A stretch of 64,000 bases of DNA from Rhodopirellula sp. P2 (lineage in GTDB: Bacteria; Planctomycetota; Planctomycetia; Pirellulales; Pirellulaceae): positions 1,240,001-1,304,000 of the forward strand of contig NZ_CP118225.1 of the NCBI RefSeq assembly GCF_028768465.1, given 5' to 3'. The notes under the pieces are model-generated. The model was not told the DNA's origin, searched no databases, and saw only the letters and a list, made by a program, of their open reading frames with translations. Shown here piece after piece: positions 16,591 through 25,364 of this stretch. The position numbers and the translations under genes are program-made. Numbering within the stretch: the stretch's first letter is position 1; every line of letters begins with the position of its first letter.

Positions 16591-18188
16591 CGTTTTTGGC
16601 GCGTTGGATGGATGGGGATCAAACTTGGCCGCGTGGTTGTTGGCCGAACGAGGCACAGCGGTTGTTGCTGCAAGCGTGTTTGCTCGAAGACGATGCCGCC
16701 GCGACACGTGCTTGGCAGAAATGGGAAGAGTTGGTCCCGTGGGACTTCATCGATTTCGGCTCGCATCGATTGTTGTTGTTGCTGCATGATCGTTTGCGTC
16801 GCCTCGGTCTGACATCGCGGAATCAAGGCCGGTTGGCTGGCGTGGCTCGCTACTATTGGGTGCAGACGGAATTGCGCCAGCGGCAAGCGATTGCGATTCT
16901 TCAGCTCTTCGAGAACGCCCAGATTCCAACGTTGCTGCTCAAGGGAGCCGCACTGAACGCGACGGTGTACCGGACTGGGTTTCGTGCTATGAACGACCTG
17001 GATGTGGCGGTCCGCCGCGAAGATGCTCCGCGGGCCGTTCAGCTTTTGAACGAAGCGGGGGCCGCACCACCGACAAGCGTGTCGGATGATTCGTTTCGTG
17101 TTGGGCATGGCACCAACTTCAGTCTGGGCAACGGCACCGAGGTTGATCTTCACTGGGACTTTTTCCACAGTCGTTCGCTGTCGTCTGATCAGCAGCAATC
17201 GTTGTGGGATGCCAGTTTGCCAGTGAAAATTGGACCCGCCAGCAGTCGTGTGTTGTGTCCCGCTGATCAACTGTTGCACACCTGTGAGCATGGCGTTCGA
17301 TACAACGAAACCCCGCCGTTTCGTTGGCTGGCGGACTCCTTTCAAATCATTCGAGCGGCGGGAACCGATTTGGATTGGCAGCGACTCGCCGCGCAGGCGA
17401 GGGAATGGAATGCTGTGTTGCAGGTTCGTCGAAGTCTGCAATGGCTGAACGATCACTTGGATCTGCCGATTCCAGACGAGGCCTTGGCAAACCTGGATGA
17501 GAGCAAGGTGTCGCTTGCCAACCGTTTGGAGTACCGGGTGACAGGGCAGCGGGGAATCGCGGGGCAGCATACTTTTTGGCAGACGTTCCCGGAGCATGTT
17601 TTCGCGTGGCATCGTCAAGGACGCCTTGGTTCGCTTGTCAAATACCACTGCTTGCAACACAACATCAGCCAGAACCATGGGGCTCGATGGTTGGAATTCA
17701 CCAAGCTTGGGGTGCTGCAAACCGCGTCTCGGGTGAAAGCGGTGGTTCCGTCCGTTCGAAAGGTGCATCGCTTCGTCGTCAGTACTCTGGCGGATGACGA
17801 AATCATCGGTTGCCATGAAGTCGAACGATCGGGGCATCGAACGTTCCGCTGGACCAGTGGTGAGTCAACGCTGGTCGTGACGCTCCCACGCGGTGACTAC
17901 GACGTTGATGTTCAGGTGTTTCCGTGGCGTGATTGGGGGGCCGATTTGGCTTCGGAATTGCGAGTCGATTTCAATCGAAACGTTTGTTTGATCAGTCCGT
18001 TAGGGAATCGCAATCGTGTTTTGCGGTTTTCAATTCAGCGTGATATGTTTGGCTCCGCGTCGCAGCAGCGTCTCACATTTCGATGTGGCAGCTTTCGAGA
18101 TGTACCGGAAGACGAAAAGCGGCATCTTGGGCTTCCGTTGAAAGCGGTTTGCTTTCGGCCACGAAAATGCGCGGGCATTGAGTCGTGA
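16587..18188 (+). CDS. Nucleotidyltransferase of the NTP_transf_5 family
   Basis: A 533-residue protein from GTG 16587, which overlaps the GT2 stop by 4 bp as in the gene before. The core (about residues 95-300) has LLKGAALNATVYRTGFRAM followed by NDLDVAVRREDAP, giving the G-x-x-x...D-x-D pattern of the polymerase-beta-like fold, and EVDLHWDFF near 185 for the third acidic residue. HTCEHGVRYNETPPFRWLAD near 240 is typical of NTP_transf_5 (PF14907). Residues 390-530 form an additional beta-rich domain (about 390-500 with RSGHRTFRWTSG and TLPRGDYDVDVQ) of unknown role. Members occur with PqqD proteins and HprK-like kinases and are thought to act on peptide or sugar phosphates; the true reaction is not established. 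Confidence 0.82.
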   Translation: MTFLARWMDGDQTWPRGCWPNEAQRLLLQACLLEDDAAATRAWQKWEELVPWDFIDFGSHRLLLLLHDRLRRLGLTSRNQGRLAGVARYYWVQTELRQRQAIAILQLFENAQIPTLLLKGAALNATVYRTGFRAMNDLDVAVRREDAPRAVQLLNEAGAAPPTSVSDDSFRVGHGTNFSLGNGTEVDLHWDFFHSRSLSSDQQQSLWDASLPVKIGPASSRVLCPADQLLHTCEHGVRYNETPPFRWLADSFQIIRAAGTDLDWQRLAAQAREWNAVLQVRRSLQWLNDHLDLPIPDEALANLDESKVSLANRLEYRVTGQRGIAGQHTFWQTFPEHVFAWHRQGRLGSLVKYHCLQHNISQNHGARWLEFTKLGVLQTASRVKAVVPSVRKVHRFVVSTLADDEIIGCHEVERSGHRTFRWTSGESTLVVTLPRGDYDVDVQVFPWRDWGADLASELRVDFNRNVCLISPLGNRNRVLRFSIQRDMFGSASQQRLTFRCGSFRDVPEDEKRHLGLPLKAVCFRPRKCAGIES

Positions 18189-19350
18189 GTCAACCAAAGC
18201 AGTGTCATCGCCCCACCCGCCGCATCTCCACTTGGTGGATCCGACCGACAATTTCAGTGAAAGAGAATTGATGTCCAACCTACGTTCCGTTGGAGTCGTG
18301 CCGGGATCAACCGATTCAACGGGGATTCAGACCGACCGCTACGAGATTCCATCCAATCCTGAGGGGCGAATTCGACTGGCGCCGCAAACAACGTTCTCGA
18401 TGCATCGCAGCGGATGGACCGGCGCGATGGATGCTTTGATTCCGGAGCACAATGAGAACGGCGTGATCTTTGATGGCTTTTTAGATCGCCTTTTCGATCC
18501 TCATTGGCCGCACGAGATGGGACCGATGTTGCCGCTGACTCAGCCTTGGACAGGTGTCTTTCACAACCCGCCAGGTGTGGAAGGTTGGCACAGTTCATCC
18601 GGGGCTCCCCAACGTCTGCTTGCCTCCGCCGCGTTTCGCGACAGCCTGCCGGCATGCCGAGGACTCTTCACCCTGTCGGATTACTTGTCCGATTTTCTTG
18701 CGGAAGAAACCGGGCTGCTGACCTCGACGCTGAGACATCCAACGGAAATTCCTGATCGGCTGTTTCGCATGGATGCCTTTGCAAACGAAGCGGAAAAGAA
18801 GGTTGTGATGGTCGGTTGGTGGTTGCGAAAATTGGCGGCGATCTATTTTCTGCCCTTGGATCACGCCAGCGGGTTTCGAAAGTATCGACTGATCAGCAAC
18901 CCATGCACGGAAATGGAACAAGCAAGTTTGTTGAAACAAGAGTTTGTGCGACAGTCGATGGCTCTTCGACAACCCCTGTTGCCCGCCTATCGTGACAACA
19001 CGTTCGCATTGCCGCGGCATAGCAATGCTGAATACGACGAGTTGCTTTCAACGAGCATCGTGTTTCTCGATCTTTACGATGCATCCGCTAACAATGCCGT
19101 GGTCGAATGCATCGCGCGTGCGACCCCATTGCTGATCAATCGCATTGCGCCCGTCGAAGAATACTTGGGCGTGGACTACCCGTTTTACTTTGAGTCTTTG
19201 GACGAGGCCGCTCGAAAGGCCCAAGATTTGAACTTGGTCGCGACAACTCACGAGTATCTGATGCAGTGTCCGATGCGGAAGAAGCTTTCAACGTCAACTT
19301 TCCTGGACGATTTTCGCAGCAGCGATGTCTACCAGAATTTGAAGATGTGA
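18178..19350 (+). CDS. Glycosyltransferase-like protein, family not recognised
   Basis: A 390-residue protein with a TTG start at 18178 that overlaps the preceding stop by 11 bp; ATG 18271 is the next in-frame alternative. The late block STSIVFLDLYDASANNAVVE near residue 290, then CIARATPLLINRIAPVEEYL and GVDYPFYF, looks like the donor-side lobe of a GT-B fold: the E at the position of the nucleotide-ribose contact and a typical loss-of-face loop. Earlier text (SMHRSGWTGAM, FTLSDYLSDFL, MVGWWLRKLAAIYFLP) would be the acceptor lobe. No signal or membrane segment. It sits between the nucleotidyltransferase and a GT4 gene, on the same strand, so a sugar-transfer role is the most likely reading. 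Other fold assignments remain possible. Confidence 0.62.
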   Translation: MSRESTKAVSSPHPPHLHLVDPTDNFSERELMSNLRSVGVVPGSTDSTGIQTDRYEIPSNPEGRIRLAPQTTFSMHRSGWTGAMDALIPEHNENGVIFDGFLDRLFDPHWPHEMGPMLPLTQPWTGVFHNPPGVEGWHSSSGAPQRLLASAAFRDSLPACRGLFTLSDYLSDFLAEETGLLTSTLRHPTEIPDRLFRMDAFANEAEKKVVMVGWWLRKLAAIYFLPLDHASGFRKYRLISNPCTEMEQASLLKQEFVRQSMALRQPLLPAYRDNTFALPRHSNAEYDELLSTSIVFLDLYDASANNAVVECIARATPLLINRIAPVEEYLGVDYPFYFESLDEAARKAQDLNLVATTHEYLMQCPMRKKLSTSTFLDDFRSSDVYQNLKM

Positions 19351-19444
19351 TCCGTCTTCGTTCGCGATTCATCGCCTGACTGATCGAGCAAGCTTCTCGT
19401 CCCGTTTTTAACCTGATCCCAGCCTCCTTCCGGCAATTCACAAA

Positions 19445-20653
19445 TTGACTGACCACGTGAACGAACGCACCCAACGACGTCTCTTGATCGACGGAACGAA
19501 GCTGGCCGATTCGGTGTCCGATGGGATCCGCCGGTACGTTTCAGGGCTTCTTGGTGCGATGAGAGCGGTTGCGGATCCGCATCCTGAGTGGGCCGTGGAT
19601 GTCCATGTCGGTTCACGTATCATCCCGCTCGCTGAAATTGACTCGTGGCTGACGCTGCCGGAACCGCAAGCGACTGGGGCAGGGCAGTTTTTTCGAGGGA
19701 CGTTGGACCTGATTCGTTTGCAGCATCATGTGCGGACGTCGCGGTACGATGTCGTGCATCAAACCATGCCGAATACCTTTCACACGTTTCGGCGTTTTCG
19801 AGGCGGCCGCTTGGTCACGGTTCATGATCTTTCCCATTTGGCATGCCCTCAGTGGCAGGCCGCTGTGAACAGCGAAAGCTTGGAACGCGGGCTGCTCGAT
19901 GCCACCGAGCGAAACGCTTGGTTCAGCACGGACACGGATTTCATCCGCCAGGAAATGATCACCCGTTGTGGTCTGTCGAACATCGCTGTCACCGGTGCCG
20001 GTTGCGATCGATCCATTTTCCATTCGCAATATTCGCAAGAAGCGAAAGACGCTGTCAGGCGGAAGTATGCGATGCCCGACGCTCCGTTTTTGCTTTCGGT
20101 TGGGACCTTGGAGCCGCGGAAAAATTTGTTGGGGACGGTGCGAGCTTACCGGCGATTATTGGAAACGAACCCGCAAACGCCGATCGAGCTGGTCATCGTT
20201 GGGAAATACGGTTGGGGCGATCTCGGTGAGGTGTTCGAGGCCGCGAAAGATTGCGATCGGATCCACTGGCTCGGGAGTGTTCCGGACGAGGATTTGCCAC
20301 TGATTTATTCTCAAGCGGAGGCCCTGTCGTATGTCTCGCACTACGAAGGATTCGGCTTGCCACCGCTGGAATCGATGAATTGTGGTGTGCCCGTGATTTA
20401 TGGTTCCGGGACCGCGGTGGCCGAGGTGGTTGCGGACGCAGGTTGGGCAGCCGATCCCAACGACATCGAACAGATCGGCGGTTGTTTTGTTGAACTGGTC
20501 ACTCGCCCTGATCTTCGCGAAGAACGGTCTCGAAAGGCGATTGCTCGGTCGGAACAGTTCGATTGGCAACGCGTTGCCGAAGCGATGTGGGAGCAATACA
20601 TGCTCGTCGCGGAAAGTTCTGCCTCTCGGTTGGCAGGCGGATGCGAGTCATGA
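19445..20653 (+). CDS. Glycosyltransferase family 4
   Basis: A 402-residue GT-B enzyme from TTG 19445 (GTG 19457 is nearly as likely; neither has a clear ribosome binding site). The N-terminal lobe has DGIRRYVSGLLGAMR near residue 25 and GRLVTVHDLSHLACP near 120. The C-terminal lobe has FLLSVGTLEPRKNLLGTVRA near 215 and HYEGFGLPPLESMNCGVPV near 300, the classical E-x7-E donor site of GT4. It is most like mannosyl/rhamnosyl-type GT4 proteins. It lies 94 bp after the previous gene and 10 bp before the GT32 gene, on the same strand, so it likely adds a further sugar. Confidence 0.9.
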   Translation: MTDHVNERTQRRLLIDGTKLADSVSDGIRRYVSGLLGAMRAVADPHPEWAVDVHVGSRIIPLAEIDSWLTLPEPQATGAGQFFRGTLDLIRLQHHVRTSRYDVVHQTMPNTFHTFRRFRGGRLVTVHDLSHLACPQWQAAVNSESLERGLLDATERNAWFSTDTDFIRQEMITRCGLSNIAVTGAGCDRSIFHSQYSQEAKDAVRRKYAMPDAPFLLSVGTLEPRKNLLGTVRAYRRLLETNPQTPIELVIVGKYGWGDLGEVFEAAKDCDRIHWLGSVPDEDLPLIYSQAEALSYVSHYEGFGLPPLESMNCGVPVIYGSGTAVAEVVADAGWAADPNDIEQIGGCFVELVTRPDLREERSRKAIARSEQFDWQRVAEAMWEQYMLVAESSASRLAGGCES

Positions 20654-20663
20654 TCGCAAGCTG

Positions 20664-21449
20664 ATGAGCATTCCGAAAATCCTGCATCAAACCTGGAAAG
20701 ACGAAGACGTTCCCGAAGACTTTTCTGAATGTGTCCAGTCGTGGAGGACCCATCATCCGGATTGGCAGGTTCGATTGTGGACTGATCAAGACAACCGGCA
20801 ATTGATCGCGAAAGAGTACGCTTGGTTCTTGGAGACGTACGACGGCTATCCGACGGCCATTCAACGCGCCGATGCAATTCGGTACTTCATTCTCCATCGG
20901 TTTGGAGGCATGTACGCGGATCTCGACTTCATTTGTCTGAAGCCCCTCAATCCATTGTTGGATGGGCGAGACTGCGTCGTGGGGATGGAACCTCCTCAGC
21001 ATTGTCGGCACCATCGGATTCCCAATCTGTTGTGCAATGCACTGATGGCAGCGGCACCCGGGCATCCCTTCTTTGAGAGTGTGATCCGGCGATTGCCTGA
21101 ATTCGTTTGTCACGTTGAAAACAACGAGCCAATTCTCAGCAGCACGGGCCCGATCATGATGTCGCGTGTCTGGGATGATTTCGCGGCACCTGATTCCGTC
21201 ACCGTGCTTCCCTCTCGGTTCTTGTATCCGTTGACGATGCACCAGGCGGCTCAGTACCGGCTTGCGGGGCATGTGGGCGTCGATCTTTCCGACGCGTTTG
21301 CCATCCACCTTTTCTATGGCACTTGGTGGAAGACTGATCGATGGGATCGGAATTGGCGAGGCTACTACAAGCTGAAGTCTTGGATTCAGCGGCGCGGAAG
21401 TGGGCTCTGGGATCGCATTTTGGCATCGCAGGGCAGTCCACGCTCGTGA
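20664..21449 (+). CDS. Glycosyltransferase family 32 (OCH1/capsular-type)
   Basis: A 261-residue protein from ATG 20664, ten bases after the GT4 stop. It opens with MSIPKILHQTWKDEDVP, the IPKxxHQxW signature of GT32. Then comes AIQRADAIRYFILHRFGGMY near 65 and the DxD in YADLDFICLKP near 85. This is the DXD-sugar-binding fold used in OCH1 and in bacterial polysaccharide transferases. A basic, aromatic C-terminal stretch (RWDRNWRGYYKLKSW near 230) could bind the membrane surface. It most probably transfers one hexose to a growing oligosaccharide or peptide. No other domain is present. Confidence 0.9.
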   Translation: MSIPKILHQTWKDEDVPEDFSECVQSWRTHHPDWQVRLWTDQDNRQLIAKEYAWFLETYDGYPTAIQRADAIRYFILHRFGGMYADLDFICLKPLNPLLDGRDCVVGMEPPQHCRHHRIPNLLCNALMAAAPGHPFFESVIRRLPEFVCHVENNEPILSSTGPIMMSRVWDDFAAPDSVTVLPSRFLYPLTMHQAAQYRLAGHVGVDLSDAFAIHLFYGTWWKTDRWDRNWRGYYKLKSWIQRRGSGLWDRILASQGSPRS

Positions 21450-21645
21450 CCTTGGGGAACCGATCGGGCCGAAAGACGATGCTCGATGGAGTGAGATTCG
21501 TCGACTTTTGCAGGGGGGCAGCCAATCGGATCTCAATTGCGACCAAGGTTGGTTCCCTGCTATATCGAGCCGCAGCGTCTCCACCCACGCGGCCGGAAAC
21601 TGGTGTTTCCCGCATCCAGCCTGAGTTACCCAACATGCTACGTCG

Positions 21646-23289
21646 ATGAAACTGCTTCTGATCCTGCTTCGATCGTCCTGGGTTTCTGGCCTGATTTCCG
21701 GACTTCTGGGAGCGTTCAGCGGTGTCGCGAATCTCGGCTTGATCATGCTGATCCACCATGCTTTGACGGGGGACCCGTCCGAAGCCGGTTCGTTGCCGTA
21801 CTTATTCGCGGGCGCCTGTGTATTGGTGCTGATCACACAGGTGACGGCCAAGTGCTTGCTCGTTCAGCTGTCGCAGGCAACGGCGGCTCGATTGCGATAT
21901 GAGCTGTGCACCAAAATCATTTCGGCTCCCTTGCCGACATTGGAATCCGTTGGGTCGCATCGGTTGTTGGCCGCCTTGATCAATGATGTCAACGCGATCA
22001 CGTCGGCCTTGTCCGCTTTTCCGGCCGCATGCGCCAACGCGATGGTGTTGGTTTGTGGGCTGGTGTACTTGGCCACCCTGTCTCTTCCATTGGCGGGCGG
22101 GACGATCGTGATGGCCGGCATTGGCGTGTTCACGTTCATGACAGGGCTGCGGTTTGCCAACCGGCATTTGCGACAGGCTCGGGAAGACCAAGACGAGGTG
22201 GTCAAGCAATTGCGGGCCATGATTGATGGCATCAAAGAGCTGAAAGGCAACAACATGCGATGTCTGGACTTTGTCTATGACGTGTTGTTGCCAGCCGACA
22301 CAAAGATGCGTCACAGCCTGATCATCGGTTCGAACATACAGGGATTTGCGCACAGCTGGGGACGATTGTTCCTGTTCATTGGCATCGGGTTGTTGTTGTT
22401 CGCTTGGCCGCAGATCGCCACCGTGTCGACGGCGACGTTGACCGGATACGTGCTGACCATTTTGTATCTGACTTATCCGTTGGATGGAATTTTGGGTTGG
22501 TTGCCGGCGATGAACGGTGCCTCGATCGCGGTGGCCAAGATTGAAAAGTTGGGGTTGATGATCGATCAGCCCGAGCAGCAGACCTCGCACGTCGCACCGA
22601 CCAAATTTGAGTCGCTTGAGATGCGAAGCGTGACCTATCAATACGATTCAACCGGCGAAGAATGCTTTGCACTGGGCCCCGTCGATTTGACGCTCTCGCC
22701 CGGTGAGATTTTGTTCATCGCAGGTGGCAACGGCAGTGGAAAAACAACGCTCGCGAAATTGTTGACTGGACTCTACGTTCCCGACGCCGGTCAGGTGTGC
22801 TGGAACGGTCGGGATGTGACCAACAAGGTCCGAGCTGACTACCGCCAGCTCTTCTCGACTGTCTTTGTCGAAGGGCACCTTTTCGATCGGCTATTGGGCA
22901 TCGATGTCACGTCCGGCAAGTTGGAGCATTGGATCTCTCTGCTGGGAATGGAAGAAAAGGTTGACGTGCAAACCGGTCGATTGTTGACGCAAGAACTCTC
23001 TCGAGGTCAGCACAAACGTTTGGCATTGTTGGTTGCGGCGCTGGACGATCGTCCGATCTTTGTTTTCGACGAATGGGCCGCCGAACAAGATCCGGGATTC
23101 AAGGATGTCTTTTACCAACAGATCCTGCCAGAGCTTCGACGGATTGGGAAAACCGTTGTCGCGATCACGCATGATGACCGCTACTTCTCCGTTGCCACGC
23201 GCGTGCTGATGGTCGTGGATGGTCGGTTGACTGATGCGACGCAGAAAGCGGCTGATTCGTTGCACGTCATCCACCGGGACGCAGCGTGA
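21646..23289 (+). CDS. ABC exporter of the cyclic-peptide type (PvdE/SyrD-like)
   Basis: A 547-residue half-transporter: six membrane helices (residues 1-310) fused to an ABC ATPase. Walker A is GGNGSGKTTLAKLL near 361, the signature is LSRGQHKRLALLVAALD near 450 in place of LSGGQ, Walker B is IFVFDEWAAEQDP near 470, and the switch histidine is AITHDD near 505. LSxGQxKRLALLxA together with DEWAAEQDP is the hallmark of the cyclic peptide exporter family (PvdE, SyrD, YojI). In pyoverdine biosynthesis the relative moves the acylated precursor over the inner membrane for maturation in the periplasm. The gene follows GT32 after 196 bp and overlaps the MacB-like gene by 4 bp. The substrate is inferred to be this locus's product. 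Confidence 0.87.
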   Translation: MKLLLILLRSSWVSGLISGLLGAFSGVANLGLIMLIHHALTGDPSEAGSLPYLFAGACVLVLITQVTAKCLLVQLSQATAARLRYELCTKIISAPLPTLESVGSHRLLAALINDVNAITSALSAFPAACANAMVLVCGLVYLATLSLPLAGGTIVMAGIGVFTFMTGLRFANRHLRQAREDQDEVVKQLRAMIDGIKELKGNNMRCLDFVYDVLLPADTKMRHSLIIGSNIQGFAHSWGRLFLFIGIGLLLFAWPQIATVSTATLTGYVLTILYLTYPLDGILGWLPAMNGASIAVAKIEKLGLMIDQPEQQTSHVAPTKFESLEMRSVTYQYDSTGEECFALGPVDLTLSPGEILFIAGGNGSGKTTLAKLLTGLYVPDAGQVCWNGRDVTNKVRADYRQLFSTVFVEGHLFDRLLGIDVTSGKLEHWISLLGMEEKVDVQTGRLLTQELSRGQHKRLALLVAALDDRPIFVFDEWAAEQDPGFKDVFYQQILPELRRIGKTVVAITHDDRYFSVATRVLMVVDGRLTDATQKAADSLHVIHRDAA

Positions 23290-25340
23290 TTGAACTGCAT
23301 GGCCTTCGCAAAGACTACCGGGTCGGCGATCACGATCTGCCAGTGCTCAAGGGCATCACGCTGAACATCGAAGCGGGGGAATACGTCGCGTTGATGGGAT
23401 CGTCAGGGTCTGGGAAGACAACCCTGATGAACTTGCTGGGGAGTTTGGATCATCCGACTGATGGCGACTATCGTTTGGCCGGGATCGATGTTTCGCGTCT
23501 GACACCGTTGGAACTGGCCGCGTTTCGAAGCCAGCACATCGGGTTTGTGTTTCAGAACTTCAACCTGCTTCCACGTGCGACCGCACTCGACAACGTGATG
23601 CTGCCGACGATCTATGCATCGGACGGCAGGTCGAGACGGGAGTGCATCGAAGACGCGACGAAGTTGCTGGAGTCCGTCGGTCTGGGAGGTCGGCTGGACC
23701 ACATGCCCAATCAATTGTCGGGTGGTGAACGACAGCGAATCGCGATCGCTCGCGCGTTGATGAACCGTCCCAAACTGTTGCTGGCCGACGAGCCAACTGG
23801 GAACCTGGACACGGTCACGGAACAAGAAATTCTGGCGTTGTTTCGGAAGCTCAATCAGGAGCATGGCATCACGTTGGTGGTGGTCACGCATGATGCGGAG
23901 GTCGCTCATGAAGCGGACCGTGTTGTGCGCATGAAAGATGGATTGGTTGCGGAGGATGTTCGCCAACGAGCTTCCACTGTCGATCGATCGAAGCTTGCGA
24001 ATTCGAGATCAGGGCCCCTGCGTGAGCCGGCATCTGCATGGCCACTGGCTGCCACTTGGAATGCGGTGGTTGTGGCTGTTTTGGCACTCCGTCGCAATGC
24101 GTTGCGGACCGTGCTGACGATGCTGGGGGTGATCATCGGAGTGGCCTCCGTGATTTCGACGATGGAACTGAGTGCCGGTGCGTCCACTGCGATTGAAGAA
24201 ACGGTCGCGAGCATGGGCGCCAGCATGCTGACGATCAGCCCTGGCAAAGCGTCCAGCACCAGTGGACGTCAGCGTCCGATTCAGATCATTCCTGACGATG
24301 TGGTGGCGGTCTCCGAGCAATGTTCGGCCGTCAAGATTGCCGCTCCGCTTGTGTATTCTCAAGTCCAATTGGTTCGCCAGAATCGCCGTTGGAGTCCCAA
24401 TCTCGCTCTTGGTACAACGCCGCAATACTTGGCGGCACGGAACTGGGATCAGTTGGAAATGGGAACGCCATTCACGCAGGAACAAGTTCTCGATGCGGCC
24501 AAGGTTTGCATTTTGGGCAAAACCGTCGCTCTCGAATTGTTTGATTTGGAGTACCCGATCGGCGAAGAAATTCGCGTCAACGGGGTTCCGCTGCGCGTCG
24601 TTGGCGTCCTCACCGAAAAGGGTGGGGATGTGATCGGAAATGACCAGGACGACATCATCATCGGACCTTGGACGACGTTCAAGCTTCGCGTGAACAGCAG
24701 CACAGGCGTGACGGCTCAGTTCAGCACCTTTGCGGATCAGATGCCACCGATGCAATTGGCATCGACCAGGCGCTCGACGCAACGAGAAGAGATTCACCAG
24801 ATCTACGTGGAGGCCGAGTCTCCAGAGCATGTGGAACTGGCCCGTCAACAAATCACTCAGGTGCTTTCCCGCCGTCACAATGTGGAGCCTGCTGGTGCCT
24901 ATCGCATCAACGACATCACGGAAGTCTCCAAAGTTGTCGGGCAAGTCGTGGGCGGTGTTTCAGCATTGGGGTTGGTGATTGCAGGCGTTTCGCTGATGGT
25001 GGGTGGCGTGGGAATCATGAACATCATGTTGGTCTCGGTCACCGAGCGGACGCGTGAAATTGGTTTGCGGATGGCGGTCGGAGCCAACCGCAGTGCGATC
25101 CTTAGTCAATTTCTGATTGAGGCGACCGTGTTGTGCGTGGTGGGCGGGTTCCTCGGCATTTTCGCGGGCCACATGTGGTCCGTGCTGGTTGGCCGAGTGA
25201 TCGGTTGGCCGACCGCAATGTCGATCTGGGCACCGATTGTTGCCGTGACCGTTGCCGCGACCGTGGGCATCGTTTTCGGTTACTACCCCGCCCGAACGGC
25301 GTCTCGGTTGAATCCGATCGATGCGTTGCGGTACGAGTGA
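23286..25340 (+). CDS. MacB-like ABC permease (ATPase and FtsX-type permease in one chain)
   Basis: A 684-residue protein from GTG 23286, overlapping the previous stop by 4 bp. The N-terminal ATPase (1-235) has GSSGSGKTTLMNLLGSLD near 38, LSGGERQRIAIARALM near 140, and LLLADEPTGNLD near 163. A short linker leads to the MacB permease: first helix near 265-290 (LRTVLTMLGVIIGVASVIS), a large periplasmic domain (about 300-545), and three helices (about 555-580, 610-635 and 645-670), with TERTREIGLRMAVGANR as the conserved turn. It would work with the MacA-like (4425-5687) and TolC-like (2036-3949) proteins in this locus to pump a substrate out of the periplasm, as MacB and PvdT do. Coupling to the PvdE-type exporter is the main reason to see a two-stage export route. 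Confidence 0.92.
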   Translation: MIELHGLRKDYRVGDHDLPVLKGITLNIEAGEYVALMGSSGSGKTTLMNLLGSLDHPTDGDYRLAGIDVSRLTPLELAAFRSQHIGFVFQNFNLLPRATALDNVMLPTIYASDGRSRRECIEDATKLLESVGLGGRLDHMPNQLSGGERQRIAIARALMNRPKLLLADEPTGNLDTVTEQEILALFRKLNQEHGITLVVVTHDAEVAHEADRVVRMKDGLVAEDVRQRASTVDRSKLANSRSGPLREPASAWPLAATWNAVVVAVLALRRNALRTVLTMLGVIIGVASVISTMELSAGASTAIEETVASMGASMLTISPGKASSTSGRQRPIQIIPDDVVAVSEQCSAVKIAAPLVYSQVQLVRQNRRWSPNLALGTTPQYLAARNWDQLEMGTPFTQEQVLDAAKVCILGKTVALELFDLEYPIGEEIRVNGVPLRVVGVLTEKGGDVIGNDQDDIIIGPWTTFKLRVNSSTGVTAQFSTFADQMPPMQLASTRRSTQREEIHQIYVEAESPEHVELARQQITQVLSRRHNVEPAGAYRINDITEVSKVVGQVVGGVSALGLVIAGVSLMVGGVGIMNIMLVSVTERTREIGLRMAVGANRSAILSQFLIEATVLCVVGGFLGIFAGHMWSVLVGRVIGWPTAMSIWAPIVAVTVAATVGIVFGYYPARTASRLNPIDALRYE

Positions 25341-25364
25341 TCCTGCGCCGTTTGCAGAAGTGCT

